Assembly: GCA_973895155.1 (NCBI GenBank)
Contig: OZ316899.1
Location: 6,138,001 to 6,202,000, forward strand
Origin: Marsupella aquatica
Taxonomy: Eukaryota; Marchantiophyta
Reading direction: 5' to 3'
DNA: 64,000 bases
Positions 23,804 through 33,989 of the stretch are shown one piece after another. Position 1 is the first letter of the stretch. Each line of letters starts with the position of its first letter. A program made the translations under genes and the position numbers. The notes under the pieces are model-generated. The model did not search any database. It worked only from the letters and a program-made list of their open reading frames with translations, and had not been told where the DNA came from.

Positions 23804-24394
23804 CAGGACTAAGCTAGGACCACAAAGACAGAGGGGGATATATATTGGCTTTGATTCTACTTCTATTATTAGATATCTAGAACCGACAACTGCCAATGTG
23901 TACAAGGCTAGATTTGTCAATTGCCACTTTTATGAGGACATTTTCCAACTCTAAGCACAGTGCAAAAGTCACCAAACATTCCACATGCAGAACTTGCTTG
24001 GCAGATCAAGTCCAAATTCTGGAATGACCCACGGACTGGTCAAACATATGTTAGAGGTCTAGCAAATGCTTCACCTTACAAGGATAAAGGAGGAGCTGCC
24101 TGACTCATTTGCTGACGTTGCAAAGGTGACTAGGTCACATGCACCAACAGCCAACGCTCCATCGTGGATCAAGATGATAGACCAACCATCAGCAGCAACA
24201 ACACCTAGAATGAAGAGGGGCCGCCCAGCGGGATCCATAGACAAGCAACAGCAACAGCATAAGACTATGCTTCCAAATCAAAGGGCGACCACCCCACCGG
24301 TAAATGCTATGTTTTCTCAAACACCAAGTACAGAGAATGAGGAAACTGCAATCAACTATAGCAATACTGGACATATCTAGGACAGAGTAAAAAC
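23804..24394 (+). pseudogene. copia-A integrase C-terminus and linker
   Basis: The frame resumes with KLGPQRQRGIYIGFDSTSIIR, RYLEPTTANVYKARFVNCHFYE, then a low-complexity linker with the GRPAGSIDKQQQQHK basic/Gln stretch, and ends ENEETAINYSNTGHI before a stop. It aligns with the internal copia at 28770-28200. It is cut at 24394 by the short-LTR element; the next piece of the polyprotein is at 33242. Confidence 0.7.
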
Positions 24395-24577
24395 TGTTGT
24401 AACCCAAAGGTTAGGTCGACATCCAACCCTAGTTAGGCTAGGGGATTAAGGTAGTTACTATAACTACCACTACATCTATACCTAGGGAGGTATTAGTAAA
24501 CCTCCATGAATGGATGAACCTTGATTGTTGGTGTACTTGACATTTTCTCTCCTAAGAATTATCTCCACCTCTCAACA
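24395..24577 (+). repeat. Short-LTR element 5' LTR
   Basis: 183 bp, TGTTG...CAACA, nearly identical to 33056-33241. Differences include a missing CAGA at the CTACATC position and GGGG/GGG. Confidence 0.9.
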
Positions 24578-25629
24578 CGTTATCAGCATGTAGCCCTCCA
24601 TGAGCAATTTTTCTTTAAGTTAAAGACCACATTTACATTTAATGTTCATAGATTTGAAACATTTATTTCTCAATGGGGTAGAAGGAGAATTGACTCAGAT
24701 TGAAATCTACGAAAACAAGAGAAACAAAAGCATAGCAGTCAAGACACAAGAAATGTTTTTGAGAAAGAAAAACAAGAGAAAACAAGATTGAATGGGAAGT
24801 GTTCTTTCTTATCTTTGCCCATGACAATCTCGTCCCCAAATTTGAGTGACTATTTGCTTCAGCCCTAATAAACTCATTATTCTACCACATTTGCAAGGCA
24901 AACTAGATTTCAATAATGGACTGACTGGCAGGAGCCAGCAAACCGATGAGATCATCCAATTCTGTTTGTGGCTTGCCTTGCTGATGATCTATTCGAGTTC
25001 ATCTCTCAGAACACCATCATTCAATTCCAAAAGCAGGCTGAATTTGGTGGGACATGTGAGAATTGTCATAGGACTTGTAGCATCAAGAGAGAGGGATTTT
25101 TGGACAATGAGACTTTCCGAGATAAGGGCATATTCATGATGACTCCATTCACCTAAAGATTGAAGCCCATTGGGGAATAGAGGATTGCAGCCCCAAGAAT
25201 ATCATTATGAATGAGCATTGGAAGGAACCGGTAGTATGTGAAGGATTAGCCTGAATTGAAAGGATCCCTCAGACGATGAACATGAAGCGAAAAAGCTTGT
25301 GAGAGAATTCAATAGGACTTTCCTCCGGGAGCACCTTTGGAAGAACACAAGGAAGAAGGAAAAGCATTTGAATGGAGACTATAATGCAGGGGACTCGGAT
25401 TAGAGAATCCACGAAAAGAAACCTGGTGGATCGGTGAGGTGACAAACGATCGAAGGAGACACAATGGCACACTAAGACTCGGGGGAGAAGGCTGAAACTA
25501 TCGGAAATCATCTCAAGAATACTTTGTTGCTACAGAGCCAAGGAACAAGAGAGGAACATGCGGTTATGTGATGAAAGTGCAACATTTGCCCCAATTTTGC
25601 ACAAGAAAATCACAAAGGAAAGTCATTTT
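24578..25629 (+). other. Internal region of the short-LTR element, with one possible captured ORF
   Basis: Mostly non-coding. The frame 24968-25156 reads LFEFISQNTIIQFQKQAEFGG then TCENCHRTCSIKREGFLDNE, a Cys-rich C-x2-C stretch with ordinary composition that may be a captured gene fragment. I do not recognise it. The overlapping frame 24846-25139 looks like a shadow. The 3' part of the internal region lies beyond the nested copia (31478-33055) and shows no coding sequence. Confidence 0.35.
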
Positions 25630-25797
25630 TGTTCTACTCCATAGATTACACCAACATCAATGTCTCTTCTATTAGGGATGAAAGCCTTTATGTGTTACAT
25701 GATGAGGCGGTTAAGTAACTACCTTAACCTCTAAGTATTACATTAGGGTCTAATCTAATGTAATGCTCACTTATAGTGTAATCTACATGTCATAACA
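25630..25797 (-). repeat. copia-C2 3' LTR
   Basis: 168 bp, on the left because the element is on the minus strand. It matches 31315-31477 except for a duplicated TAATC and a few substitutions. The minus-strand polypurine tract lies at 25806-25798. Confidence 0.9.
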
Positions 25798-26294
25798 CTC
25801 CCCCTTGGTTATTTTATTGGGGTATAAAAGAACCAATCTATGTAGAGTCTAAATGTAAGTGTAAGATTAAACCCTAGTTTAGTATGGCCTCCTTAAAACC
25901 TTTCTGCTTTCTTCCAAAGGAAAGAGTGCCACTACTTACATGTCATAGGGTAATCATGGAGTAAATGCTCTTCAGTAGAGTTTAATGTAAATTATAACTC
26001 TAAATGTAATGAAGTGTCATGTGTAAGGGCGTATGTAAAATGGTGTAGGTTATTGTAATGTATTACTCGAATGTGAATTGTCTGTCATTTCGCTGATTAG
26101 TATCTTTGTCTTGTCTCATTTGCATCGTTTCCGTCTCCTCTCATCGCTTCTCAACACTGTTCCTCGGTGTGTTCTGATCTATCGTTCCTTTGTCGTGATG
26201 GTGTACAGAAGAAACTTGCTAGATTCAATCGTTTTAGCTTTTGCTTTGGGGGTCAGCATTCAGATGGGCTTCGTAGTTTTCTAGGGTCTGGCTG

Positions 26295-27117
26295 TCAAAA
26301 TTTAGTAATTCGTGCTCTGTAGTAAAGTGGAGAGTCGCCGCATTCCGATGCCCACTGTGTGATCTTTGTGGAGAGATGGTGGAAGTGGTTTCGTAAAAAG
26401 ATCTGCTCGGTTTTCTTTACTCGGTATCCACTAAACCTGAATCTTGTCACCATGTTGTTCGTGCGTGAAGAAAAACTTGGGCGCAATGTGTTTATTTTGT
26501 CACCTTTTATGAAGCCCTGAGTGATCTGGTCGACACAAGGTCGATTATCCTCATAAATAATCATTGGCAAATTCAGGAGTGGACGACCTGTGTTCTTGCT
26601 TATGTGGTCGATAAGTTGTCTCAGCCACAGGCATTCGCGACTCGCTTCATAAAGTGCTATTAGTTCTGCATGGTTAGAAGATGTAGTCGTAAGGTCTGTT
26701 TCAAACTCCTCCAAGATATGGCTGTGCTCCCTTGAAGGAACACGTAGCCTGTCTGAGATTTGGCATCGTCGGGATCAGAAAGATATCCGGCATCAGCAAA
26801 TCCTGTGAGTTCAAGTTTTGCATTGTGTGGAAAAACAGTCCCAAGTCTGTTGTTCCCAGTAAGTATCGAAAAACTCTTTTGATTCCGTTCCAATGTCTTA
26901 TTGTTGGTTGGGAGCTGTGCCACGCTAGGAGGTTTACTGAAAACAAAATGTCGGGGTGCATTTGGTTAGCCAAGTACATGAGCACTCCGATTGCAGATAG
27001 GTAAGGTTTCTCCGATCCAAGTGTCTGTTCTGCTTCTGTTCGCTTCTTGAAAGTGTCTTTATTGGGATCGAGTGATCTCAGTTCCATCGGAGTGCTCACA
27101 GGGTGAGAGTTGTCCAT
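26295..27117 (-). pseudogene. copia-C2 RNase H region
   Basis: The minus-strand frame from 27117 starts MDNSHPVSTPMELRSLDPNK and continues IGVLMYLANQMHPDILFSVN and WNGIKRVFRYLLGTTDLGLF, the connection to RNase H in copia Pol. A second frame (26923-26660) carries LTGFADAGYLSDPDDAKSQ, with the first catalytic Asp (DAGYLSD), then GYVFLQGSTAISWRS. A third (26714-26295) carries NHAELIALYEASRECLWLRQ (catalytic Glu) and YEDNRPCVDQI. Two frame changes within about 200 bases disable it. RNase H would remove the RNA strand during reverse transcription. Confidence 0.75.
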
Positions 27118-27153
27118 GTTGAACTGTTTTAATATCTTCTTGGTGTAGGTTGC

Positions 27154-28256
27154 CTAGTGAATCAGTATGCCACCCTGCACATAACCAAACTGAAGTCCAA
27201 GACAGTATTTGGGTTCACCAAGATCCCTCATTTGAAATGTGTTTTTCAAATTTTTTATTGTCTCTTTAGTTATAATAGGAGTACCAAAAATGTTAATGTC
27301 GTCTACGTAAATAGCGACAATGATATATTCAGTTCCTTGTTGTTTTAAAAATAGACAAGAAGCAATATCGTCATTCACAAAGTCGAGTGCTAACATCTCT
27401 GCCCGGAACTTTTTGTACCAGGTTTGACCACTCTGCTTAAGGCCATACATTGAGCGTAAGACTTGCACTGCATATTCTTTTCTCGTTGTTTGTGTAGCAG
27501 ATTGCGATTTATAAGTTCTTGTATGCCTGTGATTTTCTTGGAATGCGCTCTGCCTCTTTTGGTTATTTAGAACTGAAGGTTCATTATGTTTTGCATGCTT
27601 AGGAAGATACTCTGTAGGAGTTCTTCGTGTAGTCCCAAGTTGTAAATCATGGGATATGATACCATTTCTCTCCCCCTGAATATGAAAGTTCATCCTTGTG
27701 ATTAACTCAGGAGGGACTTTCATGTATATAGTGGTGTCGAGTATGCCATATAGATAGGCTGTCACCACGTGAAGCATCAACTTATGAGCAAGTGCGAAGG
27801 AGATCATGTATCTGCAGGTGATGGAATCCATCACTGGTGAATATGTAAGGTCAAATCTCTTCCTGGTATCTGAGTATAGCCCTTTGCTACCAGGTGGACC
27901 TTATATTGTATGACCTCTCCCTGTGCATTTCTTTTCTTTGTAAATATAAACTTGTATCCAGTAAGTTTTGTGTGAAGTGGTGCAGGAATGATAGGTCCAA
28001 AAACTTCTCTCTGAATGAGTGAGTCTAACTCAGAGTTAATAGCTATTTCCCATTGAGGCCAATCGCTTTGCGATTGTGCTTCTTTCACTGATAGTGGGTC
28101 CGGTATCTCGTTCGTGATATCTTGTGCGATTGCATAGGCAAAAATATCATCTATTATTGTATTGTTTCTATGCCATATTCTGCCAATATGCATGTAATTT
28201 ATTGTAATTTCCTCATTTTGAACAGTCGTTGTAGGTGGTAGGGCAGTGTGTACCAC
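27154..28256 (-). pseudogene. copia-C2 reverse transcriptase region
   Basis: The 28256-27831 frame contains SDWPQWEIAINSELDSLIQRE, GYKFIFTKKRNAQGEVIQYK and LVAKGYTQIPGRD, the start of RVT_2. A frame change near 27840 leads to 27834-27154, with VTAYLYGILDTTIYMKVP, LRSMYGLKQSGQTWYKKFRAE and the active site IYVDDINIFG (YVDD at 27309-27298), then DLGEPKYCLGLQ. About 90 extra codons lie between the PPELI and VLRSMYGL blocks. The enzyme would copy element RNA inside virus-like particles; the shift makes it non-functional as read. Confidence 0.8.
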
Positions 28257-28562
28257 AGGTATTGATGTATTTACTGTGTTAGCCTTTGATCTTCTTTGTC
28301 AAGGTTGATTGTCTCGTGAACCTGGTGGTCGACCTCGCTTAGCTCTTGGAGCTACTTCTGAAGCTAATCGGCTTGGTGCAACTATCCGGGCAGGTACATT
28401 TCCTGCCTCTATATTCGAACGCGTGACAGCTGCTGCATCATTAAATACATCAGGTAGCTTCTCAAGCATCTGGTGAAGATGGATAATTTGTCTTACTTCC
28501 TCATCTGCTTGTTTGGTCCGTGGATCGTTTTGAAATGGATTTGGAGATTGCCATTGTAGGAT

Positions 28563-29438
28563 CTATGTCTTTGATGTAGTCTCGATGTTTTCTGGATTTG
28601 TTAGTCGAGGGAACACATCCTCAAAAAAATTGCAGTCTATAAATCTGGCCTTAAATACATCTGTTGTTGTCGGTTCAAGAAAACGTATAATTGATGGTGA
28701 GTCATATCCTATATATATCCCTCTTTGTCTTTGGGGTCCCATTTTGGTTCGTCTAGGACCCATGATCGGAACTAAACATCCAAATGTACAAAGATGTGAG
28801 ATGTTTGGCGGAAGTCCAAATGCCAAGTAATGTGGGGTATGTGAATTGAATGCAGATGGTCGGTATTTTAGCAATGACGCAGCATGTAGGATCGCATGGC
28901 CCCAGGCTGTAATTGGCAGTTGGGTTTGCATTAGCAGGGGCCTAGCAATTAGCTGTAGTCTTTTGATTAATGACTCTACTATTCCATTCTGGAAATGAAC
29001 ATGGGGAACTGGGTACTCGGTGTCTATGCCGGCTGTCTCACATAAATCATCAAAAGTCTTCAAGGTGAATTCCCCTGCATTGTCTACCCTTAATGTTTTA
29101 ATTGGGTTATCAAGAAACTGTGATTTCAGCTTCAAAATATGTGATAGTATTTGAGGAAAAACTAAGTTTCTTGTTGATAGCAAAGAAACCTGAGACCATT
29201 TTGATGAGGCATCAATAATGGCAAGGAAAATCCTGAAGGGGCCTGAAGGTGGGTCTATGGGTCCACATACATCGGCGTGGATTCTTTCAAGGAACCTTGG
29301 TATTACATGTGTAGTTTTTGATACTGCAGGTCTGATTATTAGTTTGCCTTGAGCGCAAGCCAGGCATGGTTGTTTCAAAGTGGAAGGGTGTACTCCCCTA
29401 GGTATTCCTACGGTATCCCGGATTATATGATGATACAT
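28563..29438 (-). CDS. copia-C2 integrase
   Basis: Open frame of about 290 codons. An HHCC zinc-binding domain is visible (LGHPGTTMYHH just upstream, then CLACAQGK). The catalytic core has Asp in HADVCGPIDPP, Asp in LRVDNAGEF, and Glu in FQNGIVESLIKRLQ, the D,D-35-E pattern of rve integrases. The GPRRTKMGPQRQRGIYIGYD and PTTTDVFKARFIDCNFFEDVF blocks are copia-specific C-terminal segments. Integrase joins the cDNA ends to target DNA with 5-bp staggered cuts, in line with the target duplications seen here. This is the best-preserved part of the element. It is read as part of a polyprotein, so the annotated start is not a true start. Confidence 0.85.
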   Translation of the reverse strand: MYHHIIRDTVGIPRGVHPSTLKQPCLACAQGKLIIRPAVSKTTHVIPRFLERIHADVCGPIDPPSGPFRIFLAIIDASSKWSQVSLLSTRNLVFPQILSHILKLKSQFLDNPIKTLRVDNAGEFTLKTFDDLCETAGIDTEYPVPHVHFQNGIVESLIKRLQLIARPLLMQTQLPITAWGHAILHAASLLKYRPSAFNSHTPHYLAFGLPPNISHLCTFGCLVPIMGPRRTKMGPQRQRGIYIGYDSPSIIRFLEPTTTDVFKARFIDCNFFEDVFPRLTNPENIETTSKT

Positions 29439-29499
29439 TGTAGTACCGGGGTGCCCTAGTTGATTATGCCATGATTATGTTAATGTGGGAACTGATCTT

Positions 29500-30481
29500 T
29501 CAGTGTGGAATGCTTGTATTTTTGTAATATATAGGCCGGGGGGGGGGGGATCGGTAAGATCTCCCTGTTTGCATTCCCATGTTTGTCTTTTCTAGTATCT
29601 GGAGGACTTCCCCTTTCTCGGTTCTGTTTGTATGTATATGAAGTTGGTTGGCTGTGATGTGTTTGAAACTGACCAAGTTTCGTGTGGCCTTGGGTGCATA
29701 AATGGCGGAGCGGATATGAATGACTGTCCCTCCTGAAAATCTGACAGTGGCTGGGCCATTTCCTTCCTCGATTTGATTCTGACCTGTTATCGTTGTAATT
29801 TCTCTATTTGACTGGGAAATATCTTTGAAGAATTGCCTTGACCTAAGGATCGAATGGGAAGTTCCACTATCGACAATGCAGTCAAAGGGATCTGAGTTGT
29901 ATGTAATCTCAGATTCGTAGTGGTCTGTGTGAGCTTCAGGCATATCTGTGTCTGTGATATATGCATTTATACTCTCTGGTATTTCCATATAATTCCCTTG
30001 TGCCTCTGGTGTTTGCTTGTTTAAGCTTTCTTTATAGAGCTTAACTAGATGTGTTGTTGCTCTGCATGCATGTCTTTTGGATGTGTCCTTTTGTGCCACA
30101 GCGAAAACAGAAGAGTGGAGTAAACTTATCTTGTCTCTGGTGTTGTGATCCTTGGCCAGAGCTTTGTCCTCAAAAACCATTTCTATTTCTAGGGTCTTGT
30201 GCTGCTTCATTAAATTCAGTTCGGCCTCTTCCACGGCCTCCGTAGCGACCTCGTCCAAATGGTCGGCCTCTGCTCCCCCTGAAGCTCCCACGACCGCGTC
30301 CCCTTTGTCTATTTGCTGGCTCATATAGGTGGGTCTCCGGTTTGGGTGGTAGTGGTGCGGTTCCTGGTGGCCTCATCTTTGCATTCTGCATCAATAACAT
30401 TTGGTGCTTCTCCGCGAGTAACATATGTGAGATTAGCTGTGAATATCTGGTAAAGTTCATGTTACAATACTGGGCTGCCAA
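29500..30481 (-). pseudogene. copia-C2 zinc-knuckle and protease region
   Basis: The 30481-30170 frame gives an Arg/Gly-rich RGRGRGSFRGSRGRP tail. The knuckle CFRCGTKGHIQKTC (30109-30068) is in a second frame, and the third frame (30324-29500) carries the protease DCIVDSGTSHSILRSRQFF with intact DSGTS, then TITGQNQIEEGNGPATVRF and ATRNLVSFKHITANQLHIHT. The protease would process Gag-Pol. Frame changes on both sides of the knuckle break the polyprotein. A G9 run near 29540 lies at the 3' end of this frame. Confidence 0.75.
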
Positions 30482-31191
30482 TACAGGTTGGTAACATGAA
30501 ACATAGATAAAGTCTTTTCGATTTGTTCAGCATCATCTACTGGGTTGCCGCAAATTGCCAGTTGTGAAGTGATTCTGAATAATTCACTGTTATAATTTGC
30601 AATTGTGGTGTGATCTTGTACTCGCAGATTAATCCAGTCGTGGCGGGCTGTTGGGAGGGAGATGGTGCACATATGATCAAATCTTAGATGTAGTTCTTCC
30701 CATAGGATACGGGGATTATAGTGATTTAAGTACTGAGTCTTAAGTGGCTCGGCTAGATGATGTCTTATAAGAATCAGGGCTCTAGCTTTTTGTTGGAGGG
30801 TGGGGCCTGCATCTGTCAATATTGTATCTTGTAAATCTTTGGACGCGAGATGTGCTTCAACGTCCAATGACCAAGATAGATAATTAAGTCCATCTATTGA
30901 CAATGCCTGGAGATGCAATTTCTCCATGGAATTCATTGGATGAAATTTTGTTTGTGGATGGTAGGTCGTATCCTTGCAGTTTCCTTCGGGAAGTGTTACA
31001 AATAAGAAGTAATTTGTAATTTGATTGCGATTGAAAATGCATGTAAGGGTGATTGAATCCCTTGCCTTGTTGTAGTGCTTTATCAGATTGCTATCATCTT
31101 TGAGGCTCGGATCTGCAAATTTCTCATGGGTGGGACTGCTTTGGATTGAATTCGCCTTCCTTTCTTTCCTTCCTTGATTCTGGTGAACCAA
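30457..31191 (-). CDS. copia-C2 gag N-terminal and capsid region
   Basis: Open frame of 244 codons. The first 80 or so are weakly conserved; from MEKLHLQALSIDGLNYLSW on it follows the copia capsid pattern (DUF4219/UBN2): GPTLQQKARALILIRHHLAE, ILWEELHLRFDHMCTISLP, RHDWINLRVQDHTTIANYN, LAICGNPVDDAEQIEKTLS. It ends at a stop after 30457 and continues in another frame, MNFTRYSQLISHMLLAEKH, downstream. Gag forms the particle that carries element RNA. The true initiator may be the internal Met of MEKLHLQ rather than the first Met. Confidence 0.75.
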   Translation of the reverse strand: MVHQNQGRKERKANSIQSSPTHEKFADPSLKDDSNLIKHYNKARDSITLTCIFNRNQITNYFLFVTLPEGNCKDTTYHPQTKFHPMNSMEKLHLQALSIDGLNYLSWSLDVEAHLASKDLQDTILTDAGPTLQQKARALILIRHHLAEPLKTQYLNHYNPRILWEELHLRFDHMCTISLPTARHDWINLRVQDHTTIANYNSELFRITSQLAICGNPVDDAEQIEKTLSMFHVTNLYWQPSIVT

Positions 31192-31314
31192 TTTTATGAA
31201 TCCCTCGTAACCAGATCGACCGCAAATTGTTGGATTCGATCAATCAAAATTAATTGGATTCGCTACCATCTCAAAAAAAAATCTAATGCCCTCCACTAGC
31301 TCGTGCTGATAACG

Positions 31315-31477
31315 TGTTCTACTCCATAGATTACACCAACATCAATGTCTCTTCTATTAGGGATGAAAGCCTTTATGTGTTACATGATGAGGTGGTTAAG
31401 TAACTACCTTAACCTCTAAGTATTACATTAGGGTCTAATGTAATGGTCACTTACAGTGTAATCTACATGTCATAACA
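31315..31477 (-). repeat. copia-C2 5' LTR
   Basis: 163 bp with TG...CA ends (minus strand TGTTATGAC...TAGAACA). The sequence just inside on the minus strand is CGTTATCAGCACGAGC, the expected primer-binding position. Confidence 0.9.
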
Positions 31478-33055
31478 ATTTCCCATCATTGCAACGCACA
31501 ACAAAGAATTTTTCCAATACAAAAAGAAATTTGCATTGTCTTGCATAATTAAGCCCTTAATTGGGTCATCAAAATGAATTAATGGGTGGTAATTAACCAC
31601 TAATCAAACAGAAAAACAAAAGTCTACCCCACTACCCTATAAGTCAAAATGTAACATCTTGTAAATTTGAGCTTGGAAACTTTATTTCACAGTTCAATGA
31701 ATTGAAATAGCAAAGGGGTAAACAAAAATGGCATTAAATGAACAAGAGCATTTTAATTTTTTTCCTCAATGATGAGAAACAAATGAATGCTAAGACACAA
31801 TTAGTTGGTTTCCACATATACCATACATCAAGAAGTAAAATGTGGACCAATACATGATGGAACTATAAATTGCTTGAATGATATAAATTACATACTTATT
31901 AAAAAGAGCAAATGTTTGGAACAAAATTAGAAAGATGTATAAGAGGGAACAAACATGAAATGGAAGGATCATTTGTTCACTTGGCTGGCATAAGTTATTA
32001 CAATGCAAACTCCCTAGACCTCAATTTGAGGGGGAGAAAATAATGTATTACCCGGCTCATATTACCCTTGAGACATTCAAATAGAAACCGACAATATTAA
32101 TTACTATACAAGGTATAGATAGAGGTTCACCTCCTATATCTAGTGGGGATAGTTGTTAAGCTTACCATGGAGGATATAGGGGCCAACCTCATATAAGATC
32201 TATATATATAAGGTATTTAGACATGACTTAAATTTTAGAATTCCAAGAATGAGTGAAGAATGCATATACAAATGAAAATTTGAGATTTGAGGGGGAGAGA
32301 AGTACACCCTCCTCATATGCATCCATTGGATTATTTGAGCTCCATTTTACAAATGATATCAAATGAGGAAGTGCCTTTAGCACATGCTATGGATGGCCAA
32401 TCATGAAAAGTACTTTGTAAAAACAAATAAGATAAGTGGAGAGAGGAGAAATTCTCCTGGAGATTTGAAAAGCCTTTGATGGAAGTGTGTGAAAGTCCCT
32501 AACACCACCATGGCTATGCCACTACTACTTATGAACATGACATGTATATGTTGGCCAATGATTTATATCACATGGGAAAAATGATTTCCACATATATGGA
32601 TCCAAAGGGCAACCGAAGGCAATAGAATACCACCAAAAATGATGGAAGACTAACATATGCATGTTGGTTGCAGAAAATGCACATCTGGTTATAAACACCA
32701 TGAAGGAAGAACATGGGACCAATCAGAAATGAAAACCCAAGATTCAAGTTTCTTCGCACTTCAAGCCTCAAGCTTCACCTAGAACAAGAGTTCATATGTG
32801 ACTTACTCCCAATAGGGGACCCAATATATTTAAGACCAAATTTTAGATCTATATTTCCACCCCCCTTGAGACATATCCAAAATGACTATAAATGTAACAT
32901 TGGTGGTGACACTCTTTCCCTTAGAAGAAAGCAAGAGGGTTTTAATGAGACCACACCAGTGGATACCATGTACTACATAGATATAGCACTTATTGCTAGA
33001 TGTTAACCCTAGTGTGGTTGCATTATCTATGATAATTAAAACAACCAAGGGGGAG
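31478..33055. other. Non-coding 3' internal region of the short-LTR element
   Basis: AT-rich, with only short open frames. The last 180 bases contain GACACTCTTTCCCTTAG...GGGTTTTAATGAG, a pre-PPT block also found at 49236-49272 in copia-A, and then the polypurine tract at 33047-33055. Confidence 0.5.
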
Positions 33056-33241
33056 TGTTGTAACCCAAAGGTTAGGTCAACATCCAACCCTAGTTAGGCT
33101 AGGGATTAAGGTAGTTACTATAACTACCACAGACTACATCTATACCTAGGGAGGTATTAGTAAACCTATGTGAATGGATGAACCTTGATTGTTGGTGTAC
33201 TTGACATTTTCTCTTCTAAGAATTATCTCCACCTCTCAACA
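33056..33241 (+). repeat. Short-LTR element 3' LTR
   Basis: 186 bp, TGTTG...CAACA, preceded directly by the polypurine tract AAGGGGGAG and followed by AAAAT, the right target-site copy. Confidence 0.9.
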
Positions 33242-33989
33242 AAAATGTCATTAAATGACCAATTTGCATATCAAATTTCACAAGAGATAATGGACAACCT
33301 ACTGGGTCCTAAAACAATTATTGAAGCTCGCCAACAACCTGATTGGCAAGACTAGGAGCTGGCAATAAACTCAGAAGTGGACTCCCTTATTTCACGCCAG
33401 GTTTTTGGCCCCATTACACCAGTTCCACCCGATACACACCTCACTGGGTATAAATGGGCGTTTGTTAAAAAGCACAATGCAAAAGGAGAGATTGTGAGAT
33501 ATAAAGCCCATCTCGTCGCCAAGGGATTCACTCAAATCCCAGGAAGAGACTATGACCTGACTTATTCCCCTGTGATGAATATAATAACATACATATACCT
33601 CATAGCCTTTTCACTCCATCACAAATTATCCATGTATCAGATGGATATTGTTAGAGCATATTTATATGGTCACTTAGATACGACTATATATACACATGGA
33701 AACTCCACCTGAACTGATTAAAAGAGTTCACTACCATAGTCAGGGGGAGCATCTACAGAAAACCCAAACAGATGGCCCCTTTGGCCATACTAACTGAGCT
33801 GTACTACACACAACCTTGAAAGCAATTGCATGGAGGACTTCTATAAAGCAAACTAATGATTACAAGTCCACCACTGCCAAGATCCTATTAGCCGTCCAGG
33901 TGCTCCGCTCTATGTATGGGCTGAAACAGAGTAGGTGAACCTGGTACAGACGTTTTAAAGCTGAGATGCTTGCTATGGGATTCAAGAAC
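33242..33989 (+). pseudogene. copia-A reverse transcriptase, first part
   Basis: The polyprotein resumes in frame: QPDWQD (then a stop) ELAINSEVDSLISRQVFGP, GYKWAFVKKHNAKGEIVRYK, LVAKGFTQIPGRDYDLTYSP, VRAYLYGHLDTTIY, then frame changes. VLRSMYGLKQSR, a stop and TWYRRFKAEMLAMGF end it at the LINE junction. The YVDD-equivalent region is found on the far side at 46886. Confidence 0.75.

Larger units (their letters stand above)
25630..31477 (-). mobile_element. copia-C2: near-complete minus-strand Ty1/copia element
   Basis: 5848 bp. LTRs of 168 bp (25630-25797) and 163 bp (31315-31477), reading TGTTATGACATG...GTAGAACA on the minus strand, differ mainly by a 5-bp indel. Next to the 5' LTR is CGTTATCAGCACGAGC (primer-binding region) and before the 3' LTR is the polypurine tract AAGGGGGAG (25806-25798). 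Flanks ATTTT/ATTTC are a 4-of-5 duplication. All copia domains are present in order gag, PR, IN, RT, RH, but frame changes break the polyprotein. It belongs to the same lineage as copia-A. Confidence 0.9.
24395..33241 (+). mobile_element. Short-LTR non-autonomous retrotransposon (TRIM/LARD-like) inserted in copia-A
   Basis: LTRs of 183 bp (24395-24577) and 186 bp (33056-33241) start TGTTGTAACCC and end CTCAACA. A PBS-like CGTTATCAGCATG follows the 5' LTR and the polypurine tract AAGGGGGAG (33047-33055) precedes the 3' LTR. Flanks AAAAC/AAAAT are a 4-of-5 target duplication, and copia-A coding resumes at 33242. Without the copia nested at 25630-31477 the element is about 3.0 kb and has no gag or pol. 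A conserved AGGGTTTTAATGAG pre-PPT block (near 32936) is shared with copia-A, so copia proteins probably mobilised it. Confidence 0.85.
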
